NCBI GenBank assembly: GCA_020426325.1
Contig: JAGQQG010000015.1
Coordinates: forward strand, 1 to 64,000
Direction: 5' to 3'
DNA from: Planctomycetaceae bacterium
Lineage (GTDB): Bacteria > Planctomycetota > Planctomycetia > Planctomycetales > Planctomycetaceae
DNA: 64,000 bases
The notes below the pieces were generated by a model that saw nothing but the letters and a program-made list of their open reading frames with translations, was not told the DNA's origin and did not search any database. Both the position numbers and the translations under genes were made by a program. Below, piece after piece: positions 28,196-37,334 of the stretch (the stretch's first letter is position 1; each line of letters opens with the position of its first letter).

Positions 28196-28873
28196 TCACA
28201 CGCCGCGAGTGTTGCCCCAGAGTTCAACGTGTAGCCGGGGCGACAAACGCCAGCCGCGGGTTTTGACGATGTCTGCAAGCCAGACCGACTTTTCACGCAG
28301 CGGCTCACGGTCCGTCGCCTGAGCCATGAGATAGACACGGTCTGCTGTGACGGCTGGAAATCCTTCGAGCCAGTGCTCGACATCTGTCACATCGTCGGGT
28401 GTGTCGATGACGAACTTCAATTGATAGTCATAGTCTGCAATCAGGCGATGGATGACGTCCGGCTGATATCGACGTTCATCGTGCCGTGCGGTCCATTCGC
28501 TGCCTTGAGGTGTCGAATTGGCGAGTTTCGGACTGATGGACATCAGATCCGCCTCGACGTTGAGATCGACTGTGCCCGCGGTTTCGATCGTCAGGTGATG
28601 CCCAAGTGCAGCGAGCTGTTGTGTCAAAGGCACGAGTTCCCTGACCAGCATCGGCTCGCCGCCGGTGATCACGACATGTTCACAGTTGTATCTGACCACC
28701 TCATCGATCAGGCTTTCGATCGTGCGCTGTTCCCCTTCCTGTTGCCATGACGTGTAAGGCGTGTCGCAGAACCAGCAGCGGAGGTTGCACCCGGACGTCC
28801 GCACGAACACGCTGGGCACACCGACGTATCGGCCTTCGCCTTGGATCGAGTGAAAGATCTCTGAGATCAACAT
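28196..28873 (-). CDS. queE: 7-carboxy-7-deazaguanine synthase
   Basis: Radical-SAM enzyme of queuosine/7-deazaguanine biosynthesis; it converts 6-carboxytetrahydropterin to 7-carboxy-7-deazaguanine. It starts MLISEIFHSIQGEGRYVGVPS, the cluster motif is CNLRCWFC (C-x3-C-x2-C), and CEHVVITGGEPML is the usual SAM-binding turn. It ends with the conserved LHVELWGNTRGV. 225 residues is typical. It is the last gene of a zinc-ribbon/DUF2238/queE run with gaps of 2 and 12 bp; the partners queC and queD are not in the window. Confidence 0.95.
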   Translation of the reverse strand: MLISEIFHSIQGEGRYVGVPSVFVRTSGCNLRCWFCDTPYTSWQQEGEQRTIESLIDEVVRYNCEHVVITGGEPMLVRELVPLTQQLAALGHHLTIETAGTVDLNVEADLMSISPKLANSTPQGSEWTARHDERRYQPDVIHRLIADYDYQLKFVIDTPDDVTDVEHWLEGFPAVTADRVYLMAQATDREPLREKSVWLADIVKTRGWRLSPRLHVELWGNTRGV

Positions 28874-28885
28874 CGAGCGACCATC

Positions 28886-29533
28886 TCACAGAGAACGAAG
28901 TCGAATCAGGATCGCAGCAAGGACGCAGCCGATCAGGTTGGAGACCAGATCCCAGCCGGTGTTGATGTATCCGCCGACATTCGTTTCGGGCATCATCAGG
29001 GTGGCGGCAAACTCAACCACTTCGTTCATCGCCCCAAAACCCATACCGGCAGCTGCCGCCAAGGTCAGCATGCCGAGCGTCGGGCGGATCTTCTCTGCTG
29101 ATTCGTGCGTATGGGCTGCGAGGATACTGCGGAGTCCCTGCCAACAGAGCCATGTCGTCACGCCGAATCCAAATGCATGGACGATTTGATCGTATTTGAG
29201 AGTGTTCGGAATGATCCACCAGCTGAAGAGCACACGGACCTCACCGTTGATCGGCCAGCTCTCCGGAACTGCGACCAGTCCACCTGCCATGTGAGCCAAA
29301 CCCCAGATGCTCAGGCCCCACAGCACGCCCTGCGACAGATTGACCCGCCGGTGCACCGCGATCACTGCGGCCGCGAGAAGCACCATGACCACAAGATAGA
29401 ATGCAAACTCGCCGTTCTTGCGACTGGCAGCGACAATCGTCGCCAGGATCAAATACGCGGCATTGAAGGCCAGCAACGCGACGATGCCGGGTTGACGCAG
29501 TAAACCGGCGTCAGGTTGCTGTGAGGATGCCAT
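28886..29533 (-). CDS. DUF2238/YjdF-type integral membrane protein
   Basis: Six or so membrane helices with the family's conserved DQIVHAFGFGVTTWL and GAMNEVVEFAATLMMPETNVGGYINTGWDL segments (acidic and His residues in membrane context). It is similar to the DUF2238 group, whose role is unknown; the His/Glu/Asp placement recalls metal-dependent membrane hydrolases, but that is inference. It sits 2 bp after the zinc-ribbon gene and 12 bp before queE, so it is almost certainly co-transcribed. Confidence 0.8.
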   Translation of the reverse strand: MASSQQPDAGLLRQPGIVALLAFNAAYLILATIVAASRKNGEFAFYLVVMVLLAAAVIAVHRRVNLSQGVLWGLSIWGLAHMAGGLVAVPESWPINGEVRVLFSWWIIPNTLKYDQIVHAFGFGVTTWLCWQGLRSILAAHTHESAEKIRPTLGMLTLAAAAGMGFGAMNEVVEFAATLMMPETNVGGYINTGWDLVSNLIGCVLAAILIRLRSL

Positions 29534-29535
29534 CG

Positions 29536-30468
29536 TCAGTAGCCATTATCGATCGAGTGGAGAACATGATCGAAGATCGGCTGATACTCCTCCCACTTCC
29601 GCTTAGGGCACTTGGCGACAACGTTGATCTGCCATTGGACGCTCGTCATGGTCATGCGATAGCCCCGGATGGAAGAGCCAAAGCCCTCGCTGGCGGTAAA
29701 CTCAGAGATGCGGACTTCGCCCCAGGGGATCTTGACGTTCTTGCCTGGCTGTTCCTCGTAGTCAGAATAATCGACGGCGATCCTTTCCTTTTGAAATTCG
29801 TGCATCTTGCCGATTGGCGTGAGTTCTTCCGGGATCTCTTCGTCGAGACCTCCGGGGTTCTGAGAGGCTCCGAACATATCACTCACTACGGAACCGGCCG
29901 GATTGCCTTTGATGGAAATGGTTGCCGTCCCATCCTCAAATCGCGCCCAAGGGGGGACGCCTCCGGTTCCGCCAGCACCATCGGTTTTCCAACCGTCCGG
30001 AGCGTCCGCAGAGAAATGGCCCTCCTGGGATTTGTACTGCACATACTTTTGCGGTTCCGGCGGTGCCTTCGTCGCGGTCGCTGCGGACATCACGACGTAC
30101 CCCACTCCGCCACCTCCGATCAGTCCAAACAGCACCAATGCCACGAGAATGAGTGTCTTCCGACTCTTCGACGGATCACGGCGCTGGTCACTCTCCTCGG
30201 ACCTGCGACGTTTGCGTTTGACGTTGACCAGCGGCGGCGGAGCAGCTGCAACCGGACGCGTATCGCGGGCAGAGTCGTCATCGAATTCGAATTCCTCGGA
30301 CTTTGGTGCAGCAGTGTTCCGTGAAGAGGACTTGGTTACCGCAGGAACGGGAGCTGCCTCAGGAACACGCAAGGTTTTCTTGCAGCCTTTGCAGACCATC
30401 TTACGGCCCGCATTGGCCTCGGAAACTTTGTAGGCTTTGCCACACGTGCAACGGAATTTGATGGACAT
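29536..30468 (-). CDS. Zinc-ribbon membrane-anchored protein of unknown function
   Basis: The N-terminal cytoplasmic zinc ribbon begins MSIKFRCTCGKAYKVSE and closes with MVCKGCKKTLRVPEA (C-x-C and C-x2-C pairs), a module common at the start of planctomycetal proteins. A charged linker with KRKRRR follows, then one membrane helix (TLILVALVLFGLIGGGGVGYVV). The extracytoplasmic part of about 160 residues begins KSQEGHFSADAPDGW and ends FDHVLHSIDNGY; it looks like a PsbP/DUF1795-type beta fold, which is inference. The frame opens to 30507, but ATG 30468 starts at the zinc ribbon. Confidence 0.75.
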   Translation of the reverse strand: MSIKFRCTCGKAYKVSEANAGRKMVCKGCKKTLRVPEAAPVPAVTKSSSRNTAAPKSEEFEFDDDSARDTRPVAAAPPPLVNVKRKRRRSEESDQRRDPSKSRKTLILVALVLFGLIGGGGVGYVVMSAATATKAPPEPQKYVQYKSQEGHFSADAPDGWKTDGAGGTGGVPPWARFEDGTATISIKGNPAGSVVSDMFGASQNPGGLDEEIPEELTPIGKMHEFQKERIAVDYSDYEEQPGKNVKIPWGEVRISEFTASEGFGSSIRGYRMTMTSVQWQINVVAKCPKRKWEEYQPIFDHVLHSIDNGY

Positions 30469-30766
30469 GTGATTTCGATGAGGACATTCCGGAAACCAAG
30501 CTGACACCTCCTATTGTGACATGGATTCATCGTTCATCCAAGCGAATGCACCAGATTGTCCACCTAAACTCACAATCCACCTAAGAAATCCGTCGGATGA
30601 TGTCACCCCTGCCCTGATTCTCGACGAGCTCCACTCAGCAAGATTTGAGCCGCAAATGTTAAGTTTTTGTGAATGCCCATGAGTGGCCATGTCATGGCAG
30701 TCAGAGAGCGTTACAATCCCCATCCTGATCGATTTCCCTCTTTTCCCTGAGCGGCCAAGGAATCCC

Positions 30767-32404
30767 GTGGACCTGGACAAGATCCTCGAACTTGTGTTCG
30801 GCCTTGTTGGCGGACTGGGCATCTTTCTGCTGGGCATGAAGAACATGTCTGAGGGGATGCAAGCCGTCGCTGGCGCCGGCTTGCGTCGCATGATCGCTGC
30901 CGTCACGACCAATCGGGTTCTCGCGACGCTGGTTGGCATGTTCGTCACTTGCGTCATCCAGTCCAGTTCGATCACCACCGTGATGGTCGTGGGATTCGTC
31001 AACAGCGGCTTGATGACACTCACGCAGGCGATTGGTGTCATCATGGGAGCCAATATCGGCACGACGATCACCGGCTGGATTCTGGTTTTGAAAGTTGGAA
31101 AGTACGGCCTGCCCCTGCTCGGAGCATCCGCGTTCACATATCTCTTCTCCAAGGGAGATCGCCCACGATACTGGGCCATGTTCTTTATGGGCGTGGGAAT
31201 GGTGTTCTTCGGCCTCGAACTCATGAAGGACGCCTGTGAGGTCATTCGAGACACTCCCCAGTTTGAGGCCTGGTTCCAGCGTTTTCAGGCGGACAGCTAT
31301 TGGGGTGTGCTCAAGTGTGCAATGGCAGGATGTATCCTCACGATGCTTGTGCAGTCATCGTCCGCCACGCTGGGCATCACGATCACGCTCGCCACGACCG
31401 GTGTGATTGAGTACCGCACGGCCGCCGCACTCGTTTTGGGTGAGAACATCGGCACCACGATCACGGCCATCCTGGCGTCATTGGGAGCGACCACTAATGC
31501 CAGACGGGCAGCCTACTTTCATGTGATCTTCAACATGCTGGGCGTGTTCTGGATCACGCTCATCTTTCCCTGGTATATCGACCTGATCCTGCGGATGGTT
31601 CCCAACGACGTGACGATGCAGATCGCCACGACTCATACCGTATTCAACATCGCTAACACGCTGTTGTTTCTGCCGTTCGTCGGTGTCTTCGCCAAGCTGT
31701 TGGAGCGAGTAGTCCCGGGCAAGGTGCTCAAAGAGAAGCCCCACCTCACCGACCTGGACATCCGCATGCTCGAGACCCCTGCCCTCGCCATCGAACAGTC
31801 CCGGAACGAGATCCTCAAAATGGGGACCGGGTGCATCAAGATGCTGGGTTGGCTGAATGAGTTATTGAATCAACCAGAGCAGGACGCCCAACTGGTCGAA
31901 CGCCTCAAACATCGGGAAAAAGTGCTCGACAATGTGCAGGACGAAATCTCACACTTTGTGACCCATCTCCTGTCTGGGAATGTCCCCCTCGCCATTGCTG
32001 ACGAAGCGCGTCAGCAACTCCGCCTGGCCGATGAATACGAATCCATCAGTGATTACATCGACACCATTCTGAAGTTCGACCAGAAGCTGCGTCGGGTGAA
32101 CTTACGCTTCAGCGAGGGTCAGCTGGAAGAACTTCACAAGCTCAATACGCTGGTGACGGACTACCTGACTGGTGTCAACCTCGCTTACCGCGACGACAAC
32201 CCTGATGCGATTCGGAAGTTGGACACGCTCAACAGTCAGATCCGCAAGCAGATCAAACAACTCCGCAAGGAACATCTGGATGATCTTTCCACTCGTGAGA
32301 TTGCTCCTCAAGTGACGGTTGCTCACTTGAACGCGCTCAATGCCTTCGGACGTGTCCGCGACCATAGCCAGAACATCGCTGAGGTTGTCGCCGGGGAGAA
32401 GTAG
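30767..32404 (+). CDS. Na/Pi cotransporter family protein with PhoU-like tail
   Basis: The N-terminal membrane half contains the two inverted repeats of the family: LGMKNMSEGMQAVAGAGLRR, QSSSITTVMVVGFVNSGLM, GANIGTTITGWI, then again QSSSATLGITITLATTG and GENIGTTITAILASLG (QSSS and G-x-N-I-G-T-T motifs). The C-terminal half is helical and PhoU-like. It probably imports phosphate with Na+. I choose GTG 30767 (PVDLDKILELVFG); the frame is open to ATG 30683, which would add about 28 poorly conserved residues. Confidence 0.9.
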   Translation: MDLDKILELVFGLVGGLGIFLLGMKNMSEGMQAVAGAGLRRMIAAVTTNRVLATLVGMFVTCVIQSSSITTVMVVGFVNSGLMTLTQAIGVIMGANIGTTITGWILVLKVGKYGLPLLGASAFTYLFSKGDRPRYWAMFFMGVGMVFFGLELMKDACEVIRDTPQFEAWFQRFQADSYWGVLKCAMAGCILTMLVQSSSATLGITITLATTGVIEYRTAAALVLGENIGTTITAILASLGATTNARRAAYFHVIFNMLGVFWITLIFPWYIDLILRMVPNDVTMQIATTHTVFNIANTLLFLPFVGVFAKLLERVVPGKVLKEKPHLTDLDIRMLETPALAIEQSRNEILKMGTGCIKMLGWLNELLNQPEQDAQLVERLKHREKVLDNVQDEISHFVTHLLSGNVPLAIADEARQQLRLADEYESISDYIDTILKFDQKLRRVNLRFSEGQLEELHKLNTLVTDYLTGVNLAYRDDNPDAIRKLDTLNSQIRKQIKQLRKEHLDDLSTREIAPQVTVAHLNALNAFGRVRDHSQNIAEVVAGEK

Positions 32405-32464
32405 CGCGACAATCGATCGAGCGTTTCTCGGTCATCTCGTGTTGCTGAGCGAAAGAGGCAAGTG

Positions 32465-33244
32465 ATGAGTCGGTCCAGATGGGGTCTGTCTTGGTTGTCT
32501 TGTCTGGTCCTCTGGTCCATCTCTGCGCCAAGTTCAGCTGGCGAAGAGCGAAAAACATCACCCGATGATTCTCCTCAGACTCCCCTCGTCGCGACATTCT
32601 CGATCGTCGCGTTTGATCCTCAGACCCAGGAGTTGGGCATCGCGGTCCAGTCACGCTTGCCCGGGGTGGGAGCAATCGTCCCCTACGCACAAGCCGGAGT
32701 CGGTGCGGTCGCAACGCAATCGTTGGCGAACACGCGTTTTGGCCCGGAAGGTCTCAAGCGACTGATCGCGGGCAAGTCTCCCCAGGAAGCAATCGACGAA
32801 ATGATTGAAGCGGACCCCGAGCGGGAGGCCCGCCAACTCGGAATCGTCGACGCCCAGGGACGAGTCGCCTCCTTCACTGGCGATGAGTGTCTCAACTGGG
32901 CCGGTTCCAAAACGGGAGAAAACTACACCGTGCAAGGAAACATCCTCACAGGTCCCGAAGTGATCGACGAAATGGCTCGCGCTTTCGAGAAGACCGAGGG
33001 CGTCCTCGCTCTTCGGTTACTGGCAGCACTTGATGCCGGTCAGAAAGCCGGAGGTGACCGTCGTGGGATGCAGTCGGCAGCCCTCCTCATCGTCCGTGAC
33101 GGCTGGGGATACGACGGCCAGTCCGATCGCTTTCGCGATCTCCGTGTTGACGATCACGCGTCACCCATCGAAGAACTCCGCCGCATCTACCACGTCCATC
33201 GCAAGGTCTTTCGACGTCCAGTGCTGATCTCCGATCCAGAATGA
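32465..33244 (+). CDS. Exported DUF1028-family protein (Ntn-hydrolase-like)
   Basis: After a signal peptide (LSCLVLWSISAPSSAGE) the mature part carries TFSIVAFDPQTQELGIAVQS, GVGAVATQSLANTRFGPEGL and RQLGIVDAQGRVASFTGDEC, then YTVQGNIL. This is the DUF1028 family pattern, thought to have an Ntn-hydrolase fold; activity is not established. The usual C-terminal peptidoglycan-binding extension found in some members is missing. GTG 32462 directly precedes ATG 32465. Function unknown. Confidence 0.88.
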   Translation: MSRSRWGLSWLSCLVLWSISAPSSAGEERKTSPDDSPQTPLVATFSIVAFDPQTQELGIAVQSRLPGVGAIVPYAQAGVGAVATQSLANTRFGPEGLKRLIAGKSPQEAIDEMIEADPEREARQLGIVDAQGRVASFTGDECLNWAGSKTGENYTVQGNILTGPEVIDEMARAFEKTEGVLALRLLAALDAGQKAGGDRRGMQSAALLIVRDGWGYDGQSDRFRDLRVDDHASPIEELRRIYHVHRKVFRRPVLISDPE

Positions 33245-33341
33245 TCGACGCATCCAGCGATACTCTTGATCAGAATACTGATGTGAGTCGTCGGGCGTTC
33301 TGCCATAATCGGCGGAACTCACATCTGATTCAGGAGTCTCG

Positions 33342-34157
33342 ATGTCATTCAATCGTTTTCAGGGAACCGACACGTACCTGGTGACCCCCGAACTGCGAGA
33401 CGCGGTCAACGTCGCCATCGCATTACAGAAGCCGTTACTCATTCGGGGTGAACCTGGGACCGGGAAAACAGTCCTCGCGGAGGCCGTTGCTGAGAGCCTG
33501 CAGATGAAGTTATTGACTTGGAACATCAAGTCCACATCGAAGGCTCAGGAAGGACTGTATGTCTACGACACGGTCCAACGCCTGAACGACGCCCGGTTTG
33601 GTGAGGGAGACATCAGCGACATTCGGAGATACATCAAGCTGGGTCCGCTCGGAAAATCGCTCACGAGTGAACAACGGGTCGTCCTGCTGATCGATGAGAT
33701 CGACAAAGCCGATATGGAGTTCCCCAATGACCTGCTGCACGAACTCGACCGCATGAGTTTCTCTGTGGCGGAAACGGGCGAACACTTTTCGGCGAAGGAA
33801 CGACCGATTGTGATCATCACCTCCAACAACGAGAAGGAACTGCCGGATGCTTTTCTTCGTCGATGTGTGTTCCACTACATCGCGTTTCCTGATCGCACGA
33901 TCATGGCGGACATTGTTCGCGTGCATCACCCGAACGTCGAGGAAGAGCTTCTCAAGCAAGTGCTCCTGAGGTTCTACTGGCTGCGTGACCTCCCCACGAT
34001 CCGCAAACGACCATCAACCAGCGAACTGGTCGACTGGATTGCCGCACTGCAGCGCGGAGGCATCAGCACATACACACTCGCCGCAGAAATGCCCTTCCTC
34101 GGCGTCCTCCTCAAGAGAGAGAACGACGTCGAAGCTGTGCTGGCGATGCGAAACTGA
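33342..34157 (+). CDS. MoxR/CoxD-type AAA+ ATPase
   Basis: AAA+ ATPase with Walker A GEPGTGKTVLAEAVAE, Walker B VVLLIDEIDKAD, sensor 1 IIITSNNEKELPDAFLRRCVF with the arginine finger, and a C-terminal lid (KRPSTSELVDWIAALQRGG). MoxR-type ATPases work as chaperones that load metal or ligand into a partner, usually together with a VWA protein. The CoxE-like VWA gene 100 bp downstream is that partner. No CO dehydrogenase or other metalloenzyme gene is nearby. Start and length (271 aa) are typical of the CoxD/YehL-like branch. Confidence 0.92.
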   Translation: MSFNRFQGTDTYLVTPELRDAVNVAIALQKPLLIRGEPGTGKTVLAEAVAESLQMKLLTWNIKSTSKAQEGLYVYDTVQRLNDARFGEGDISDIRRYIKLGPLGKSLTSEQRVVLLIDEIDKADMEFPNDLLHELDRMSFSVAETGEHFSAKERPIVIITSNNEKELPDAFLRRCVFHYIAFPDRTIMADIVRVHHPNVEEELLKQVLLRFYWLRDLPTIRKRPSTSELVDWIAALQRGGISTYTLAAEMPFLGVLLKRENDVEAVLAMRN

Positions 34158-34170
34158 CGATCACCCATTC

Positions 34171-34240
34171 GTAGCTGAACTCGCCAGAGTTCAGACTTCC
34201 CGACAGATTATTCTTGCTGAATTCTGGCGAATCCAGCTAC
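34171..34240. repeat. 24-bp inverted-repeat element, copy 1
   Basis: Left arm GTAGCTGAACTCGCCAGAGT plus TCAG (34171-34194); right arm CTGAATTCTGGCGAATCCAG plus CTAC (34217-34240); 22-nt loop. The arms pair with three mismatches. Both arms are identical, base for base, to those at 47569-47637, while the loops differ. It sits in the 99-bp gap between the MoxR gene and the VWA gene, 16 bp before the latter's ATG. Confidence 0.85.
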
Positions 34241-34256
34241 ATCTTCCACAGCCAAG

Positions 34257-35474
34257 ATGTTCGTCGACTTCTTCTATCACCTGCGACGCTTCGGCCTGAA
34301 GGTCACGATCACCGAATGGCTGTCTCTGATGGAAGCGCTCGTGGTGGGGCACGAACGCGCGAGCCTCGATGCGTTCTATCACCTCGCACGTTGCCTGCTC
34401 GTCAAACGGGAGACGGACTACGACACATTCGACCGGGCATTTGCTGCCTACTTCCGAGGTATCGAGAATGGACCGGACATCACTGAAGAGTTGTTGAACT
34501 GGCTTGAGGATCCGCTTCTTCCGGACATCAGCGTGGAAGACAGAGCCAAACTCGAAGCCCTCGAACTCAACGAGTTGCTGCAACGTTTTCATGAATTGTT
34601 GGAGGAACAGAACGAACGTCATGACGGTGGCAATCGCTGGATTGGGACCGGCGGCACTTCCCCGTTCGGTCATCATGGGGTCAATCCGGCCGGCATCCGT
34701 GTGGGAGGCGGCGGAAGTGGCGGCGGTTCAGCCGTGCAGGTGGCAGAGTCCCGCAGGTTTCAAAACCTCCGATCCGACCGAATCCTCGATACGCGTCAGA
34801 TCGGCGTCGCACTGCGTCGACTGAAACGCCTCAACAAATCAGACGGACCGGAGGAACTCGATCTTGAGGCTTCGATCGATGCCAGTGCCCGTAACGCGGG
34901 CGAGATCGAACTGGTGTTCGCCCCGCCACGTCGCAACCGCATCAAGCTGATGCTGCTGATGGACGTCGGCGGCTCGATGGACCCGTTCACGACCCTGTGC
35001 GAGCGACTCTTCAGCGCAGCTCACGCAGCCAACCACTTCAAAGAGTTCGAACATCGCTTCTTTCACAACTGTGTATACGAGACCCTGTATACGGACATCT
35101 CCCGCTGGGAAGGGGAACCAACCACTAACGTCCTGGCGAATCTGGACCACACCTGGTCAGTGGTGTTCGTCGGAGATGCATGGATGGCTCCCTACGAACT
35201 GACGAACGTCAACGGGTCCCTCAACTATTTCCATCGCAACTCGATCACCGGCCTCGAATGGCTCCAGCGAATCCGCGAACGTGTTCCCAACTCTGTCTGG
35301 TTGAACCCGATGACGAGCGAACACTGGGGAGCCACGTCGACGCGACTCATTCATAGCGTCTTTCCCATGTTTGAACTTTCGATCGACGGCCTCACGGAGG
35401 CGATCGACGTTCTCAGGGGCTCACGTCCCAACCGTCCACTGACTGCACCGCTCAGCAAGACGTCCTACTTCTGA
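34257..35474 (+). CDS. CoxE-like VWA-domain protein
   Basis: The N-terminal alpha-helical part (MFVDFFYHLRRFGLKVTITEWL) is typical of the VWA/CoxE-like family. A glycine-rich linker follows (IRVGGGGSGGGSAVQ). The VWA core has the metal-ion site LLMDVGGSMDPF (D-x-G-x-S) and later HFKEFEHRFFHNCVYE and VVFVGDAWMAPYEL. Together with the adjacent MoxR ATPase it would form a two-part chaperone/insertion pair as in CoxD-CoxE. The client is unknown. Translation may be influenced by the hairpin just upstream of the ATG. Confidence 0.88.
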   Translation: MFVDFFYHLRRFGLKVTITEWLSLMEALVVGHERASLDAFYHLARCLLVKRETDYDTFDRAFAAYFRGIENGPDITEELLNWLEDPLLPDISVEDRAKLEALELNELLQRFHELLEEQNERHDGGNRWIGTGGTSPFGHHGVNPAGIRVGGGGSGGGSAVQVAESRRFQNLRSDRILDTRQIGVALRRLKRLNKSDGPEELDLEASIDASARNAGEIELVFAPPRRNRIKLMLLMDVGGSMDPFTTLCERLFSAAHAANHFKEFEHRFFHNCVYETLYTDISRWEGEPTTNVLANLDHTWSVVFVGDAWMAPYELTNVNGSLNYFHRNSITGLEWLQRIRERVPNSVWLNPMTSEHWGATSTRLIHSVFPMFELSIDGLTEAIDVLRGSRPNRPLTAPLSKTSYF

Positions 35475-35599
35475 CCGAAAGTAGCCATCATGTTCCGCGT
35501 AAGAGGCGGATCAGGTGCAGACTCCCGTTAGATTCGCACCCGTCAGAGCGTCACTGCCATCAAGCTGAGCGTGACGATTACTTTCACTGGCGACCATCC

Positions 35600-36460
35600 T
35601 CAACTGGCTCGCCTGAGTCCATCGCTTGCCTGAGCACGCAACGTCCGCTGCAAGTCCGCGTGGATGTTCCACCACGTTGTGCGGGGCGATGGTTCCACCA
35701 CTTCAAGTGACGTCATAAACCTGACCACTCGCGTCAGGATCGTGTAAGTTGTCTCCCCCTTCAGCTGCCACGGCTTCTGCGGACCGTAGTAGTGAATCAC
35801 CCTGATATCGTCCTCGATGCGTCTCCACGCCTTTGCATAAAAAGCAAGCAGCCATGGCACGTTGTATGCGAACGGGAGCCGCCGATCAGCTGGACCGGTG
35901 TACCAGTCAGCATAGTACGAATTGAGAAACCCCTGATCTCCGCCGTCGTATGACCCCAATTCAGAGAGTTGTATCACCATGTCATCAAAGACAATCTGCG
36001 ACGGCGTAAGCACCATGACTCCCGAGTTGAACTGATCTGGAGCTGTCCCGCAGGGACCAGCCGCAAAATCAGGGCGGTCGAGCAGCTCGGTCAAATCTCC
36101 GACGACAGTCGTGTCAGCATCGAGGTAGATGATCTTCGCATACTCGGTCTGCTCCCACACCCGCAACTTCGTGTATGTCGTCGCAAAGCTGGCGAACCCC
36201 AGTTGCTTGCGAGCGTTGGGATTGGCAATCGCCACCACTTCGACGACACGATCCCACACCAGCAGCAATTCGTCACGTGCGTCCGGACCGACATCATCCG
36301 TCACGTACACAACCAATTCATGCGGCCACTTCTGCTGTCGAAGCGAATGACCGAGGACCATGGCACCGATGACGTACTTCGGAGTCGTCACGACCGTCGC
36401 ACACGCGTAACGACAACTATCCGTGACAGTGCTCAGGTGGCGGTTCATACTCATGGACAT
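35600..36460 (-). CDS. Family 8-like glycosyltransferase (glycogenin-type fold)
   Basis: The GT-A fold of GT8 is visible in YVIGAMVLGHSLRQQ, KIIYLDADTTVVGDLTELL (D-x-D), FNSGVMVLTPS, GGDQGFLNSYY and IHYYGPQKPW (His for Mn2+). It would transfer glucose, galactose or a similar sugar from a nucleotide sugar; acceptor unknown. There is no signal or membrane helix, so it is probably cytoplasmic. The frame opens to 36538; ATG 36460 (MSMSMNRHL) is chosen because conservation begins soon after. ATG 36454 or 36448 are equally possible. Confidence 0.88.
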   Translation of the reverse strand: MSMSMNRHLSTVTDSCRYACATVVTTPKYVIGAMVLGHSLRQQKWPHELVVYVTDDVGPDARDELLLVWDRVVEVVAIANPNARKQLGFASFATTYTKLRVWEQTEYAKIIYLDADTTVVGDLTELLDRPDFAAGPCGTAPDQFNSGVMVLTPSQIVFDDMVIQLSELGSYDGGDQGFLNSYYADWYTGPADRRLPFAYNVPWLLAFYAKAWRRIEDDIRVIHYYGPQKPWQLKGETTYTILTRVVRFMTSLEVVEPSPRTTWWNIHADLQRTLRAQASDGLRRAS

Positions 36461-36770
36461 TCCCGATCCCCTCAACTTGATCCAGTTGACGGCCCGTATC
36501 TGAGCTATTTCGTCAGAAGTCCCAAGAGATATCCACACAAACTGAACTGGTGTCCGCGATGAATGAATTCACCTCAGTAACACCATGATCACTCACGCCG
36601 ATGGGGACTGGATTGAAGAATCTGAAAGCCGACAACCGCGCCAATTGTCACAACCGGTACCGATGAAGATCGGGAGGTGGTCGCTTCTCCGGGCCTATGC
36701 AGACGAGTGTCGTAGACTCAAAAAGAAACTTGTGTCTGTCAAACAATCGATCCCCGGTGAAATCATCGCC

Positions 36771-37265
36771 ATGAACTGTTCCAATTGCGGTGCCCCGCTC
36801 TCTTCGTCGGTCCATCAACGTTCTCTGCTCTGCGAGTATTGCCGATCCCATCGGCACCTCACAGACGATCTGGTCAGCGATGAGGGCGTCGTTGACCTCC
36901 ATCACCCGGGAGACCACGACTGCCCGACCTGTCACACGCCCTTGCATCGAGGGTTGATGGAGGAGGCACAGATCGAACACTGTCCGCGGTGCTGTGGACT
37001 GCTCCTGCCGGGCGATCTGTTTCGCGAAGTCGTCCACAGTCGACGCGCTGCCTACTCCAGTGCGGATGACAAACCTGCCCCCATCGATCCTGTTGCTCTC
37101 AAGACTCACCGCAACTGTCCGACCTGCCGTCAGTGGATGGACACGCACCCCTATTACGGCCCGGGCAACACCGTCATCGACTCCTGCTCCCACTGCGACC
37201 TCATCTGGCTCGACGCAGGCGAAATGACCACCCTCGTCCGCGCCCCCGGCCGACGTGGTTGGTAA
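36771..37265 (+). CDS. Double zinc-ribbon protein (TFIIB-type)
   Basis: The protein is built of CxxC pairs: MNCSNCGAPLSSS with LLCEYCRSH, then CPTCHTPLHRGLMEEAQIEHC, CPRCCGLLLPGDLF, and later NCPTCRQWM paired with SCSHCDLIWLDAGEM. The last unit is the zf-TFIIB family motif (C-x2-C ... C-x2-C-x-x-x-W-L-D-x-G-E). Cytoplasmic; may bind nucleic acid or only hold zinc; role unknown. The frame is open to 36585, but ATG 36771 starts right at the first zinc ribbon. Confidence 0.75.
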   Translation: MNCSNCGAPLSSSVHQRSLLCEYCRSHRHLTDDLVSDEGVVDLHHPGDHDCPTCHTPLHRGLMEEAQIEHCPRCCGLLLPGDLFREVVHSRRAAYSSADDKPAPIDPVALKTHRNCPTCRQWMDTHPYYGPGNTVIDSCSHCDLIWLDAGEMTTLVRAPGRRGW

Positions 37266-37334
37266 GCCTCAAGCGGCACGCCTTGTTTGAGCCACCTGCC
37301 GAAGCCATACTTCATCAGGAATGATGGAGGTTTC

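Noticed and set aside
30511-31254. 247-codon frame opposite the Na/Pi cotransporter
   Set aside because: Met/Ile/Thr/Pro-rich shadow without motifs; the forward frame has two clear QSSS repeats.
35483-35520. Partial likeness (TCATGTTCCGC) to the 39111 inverted repeat
   Set aside because: Only 11 bases agree and no second arm was found.
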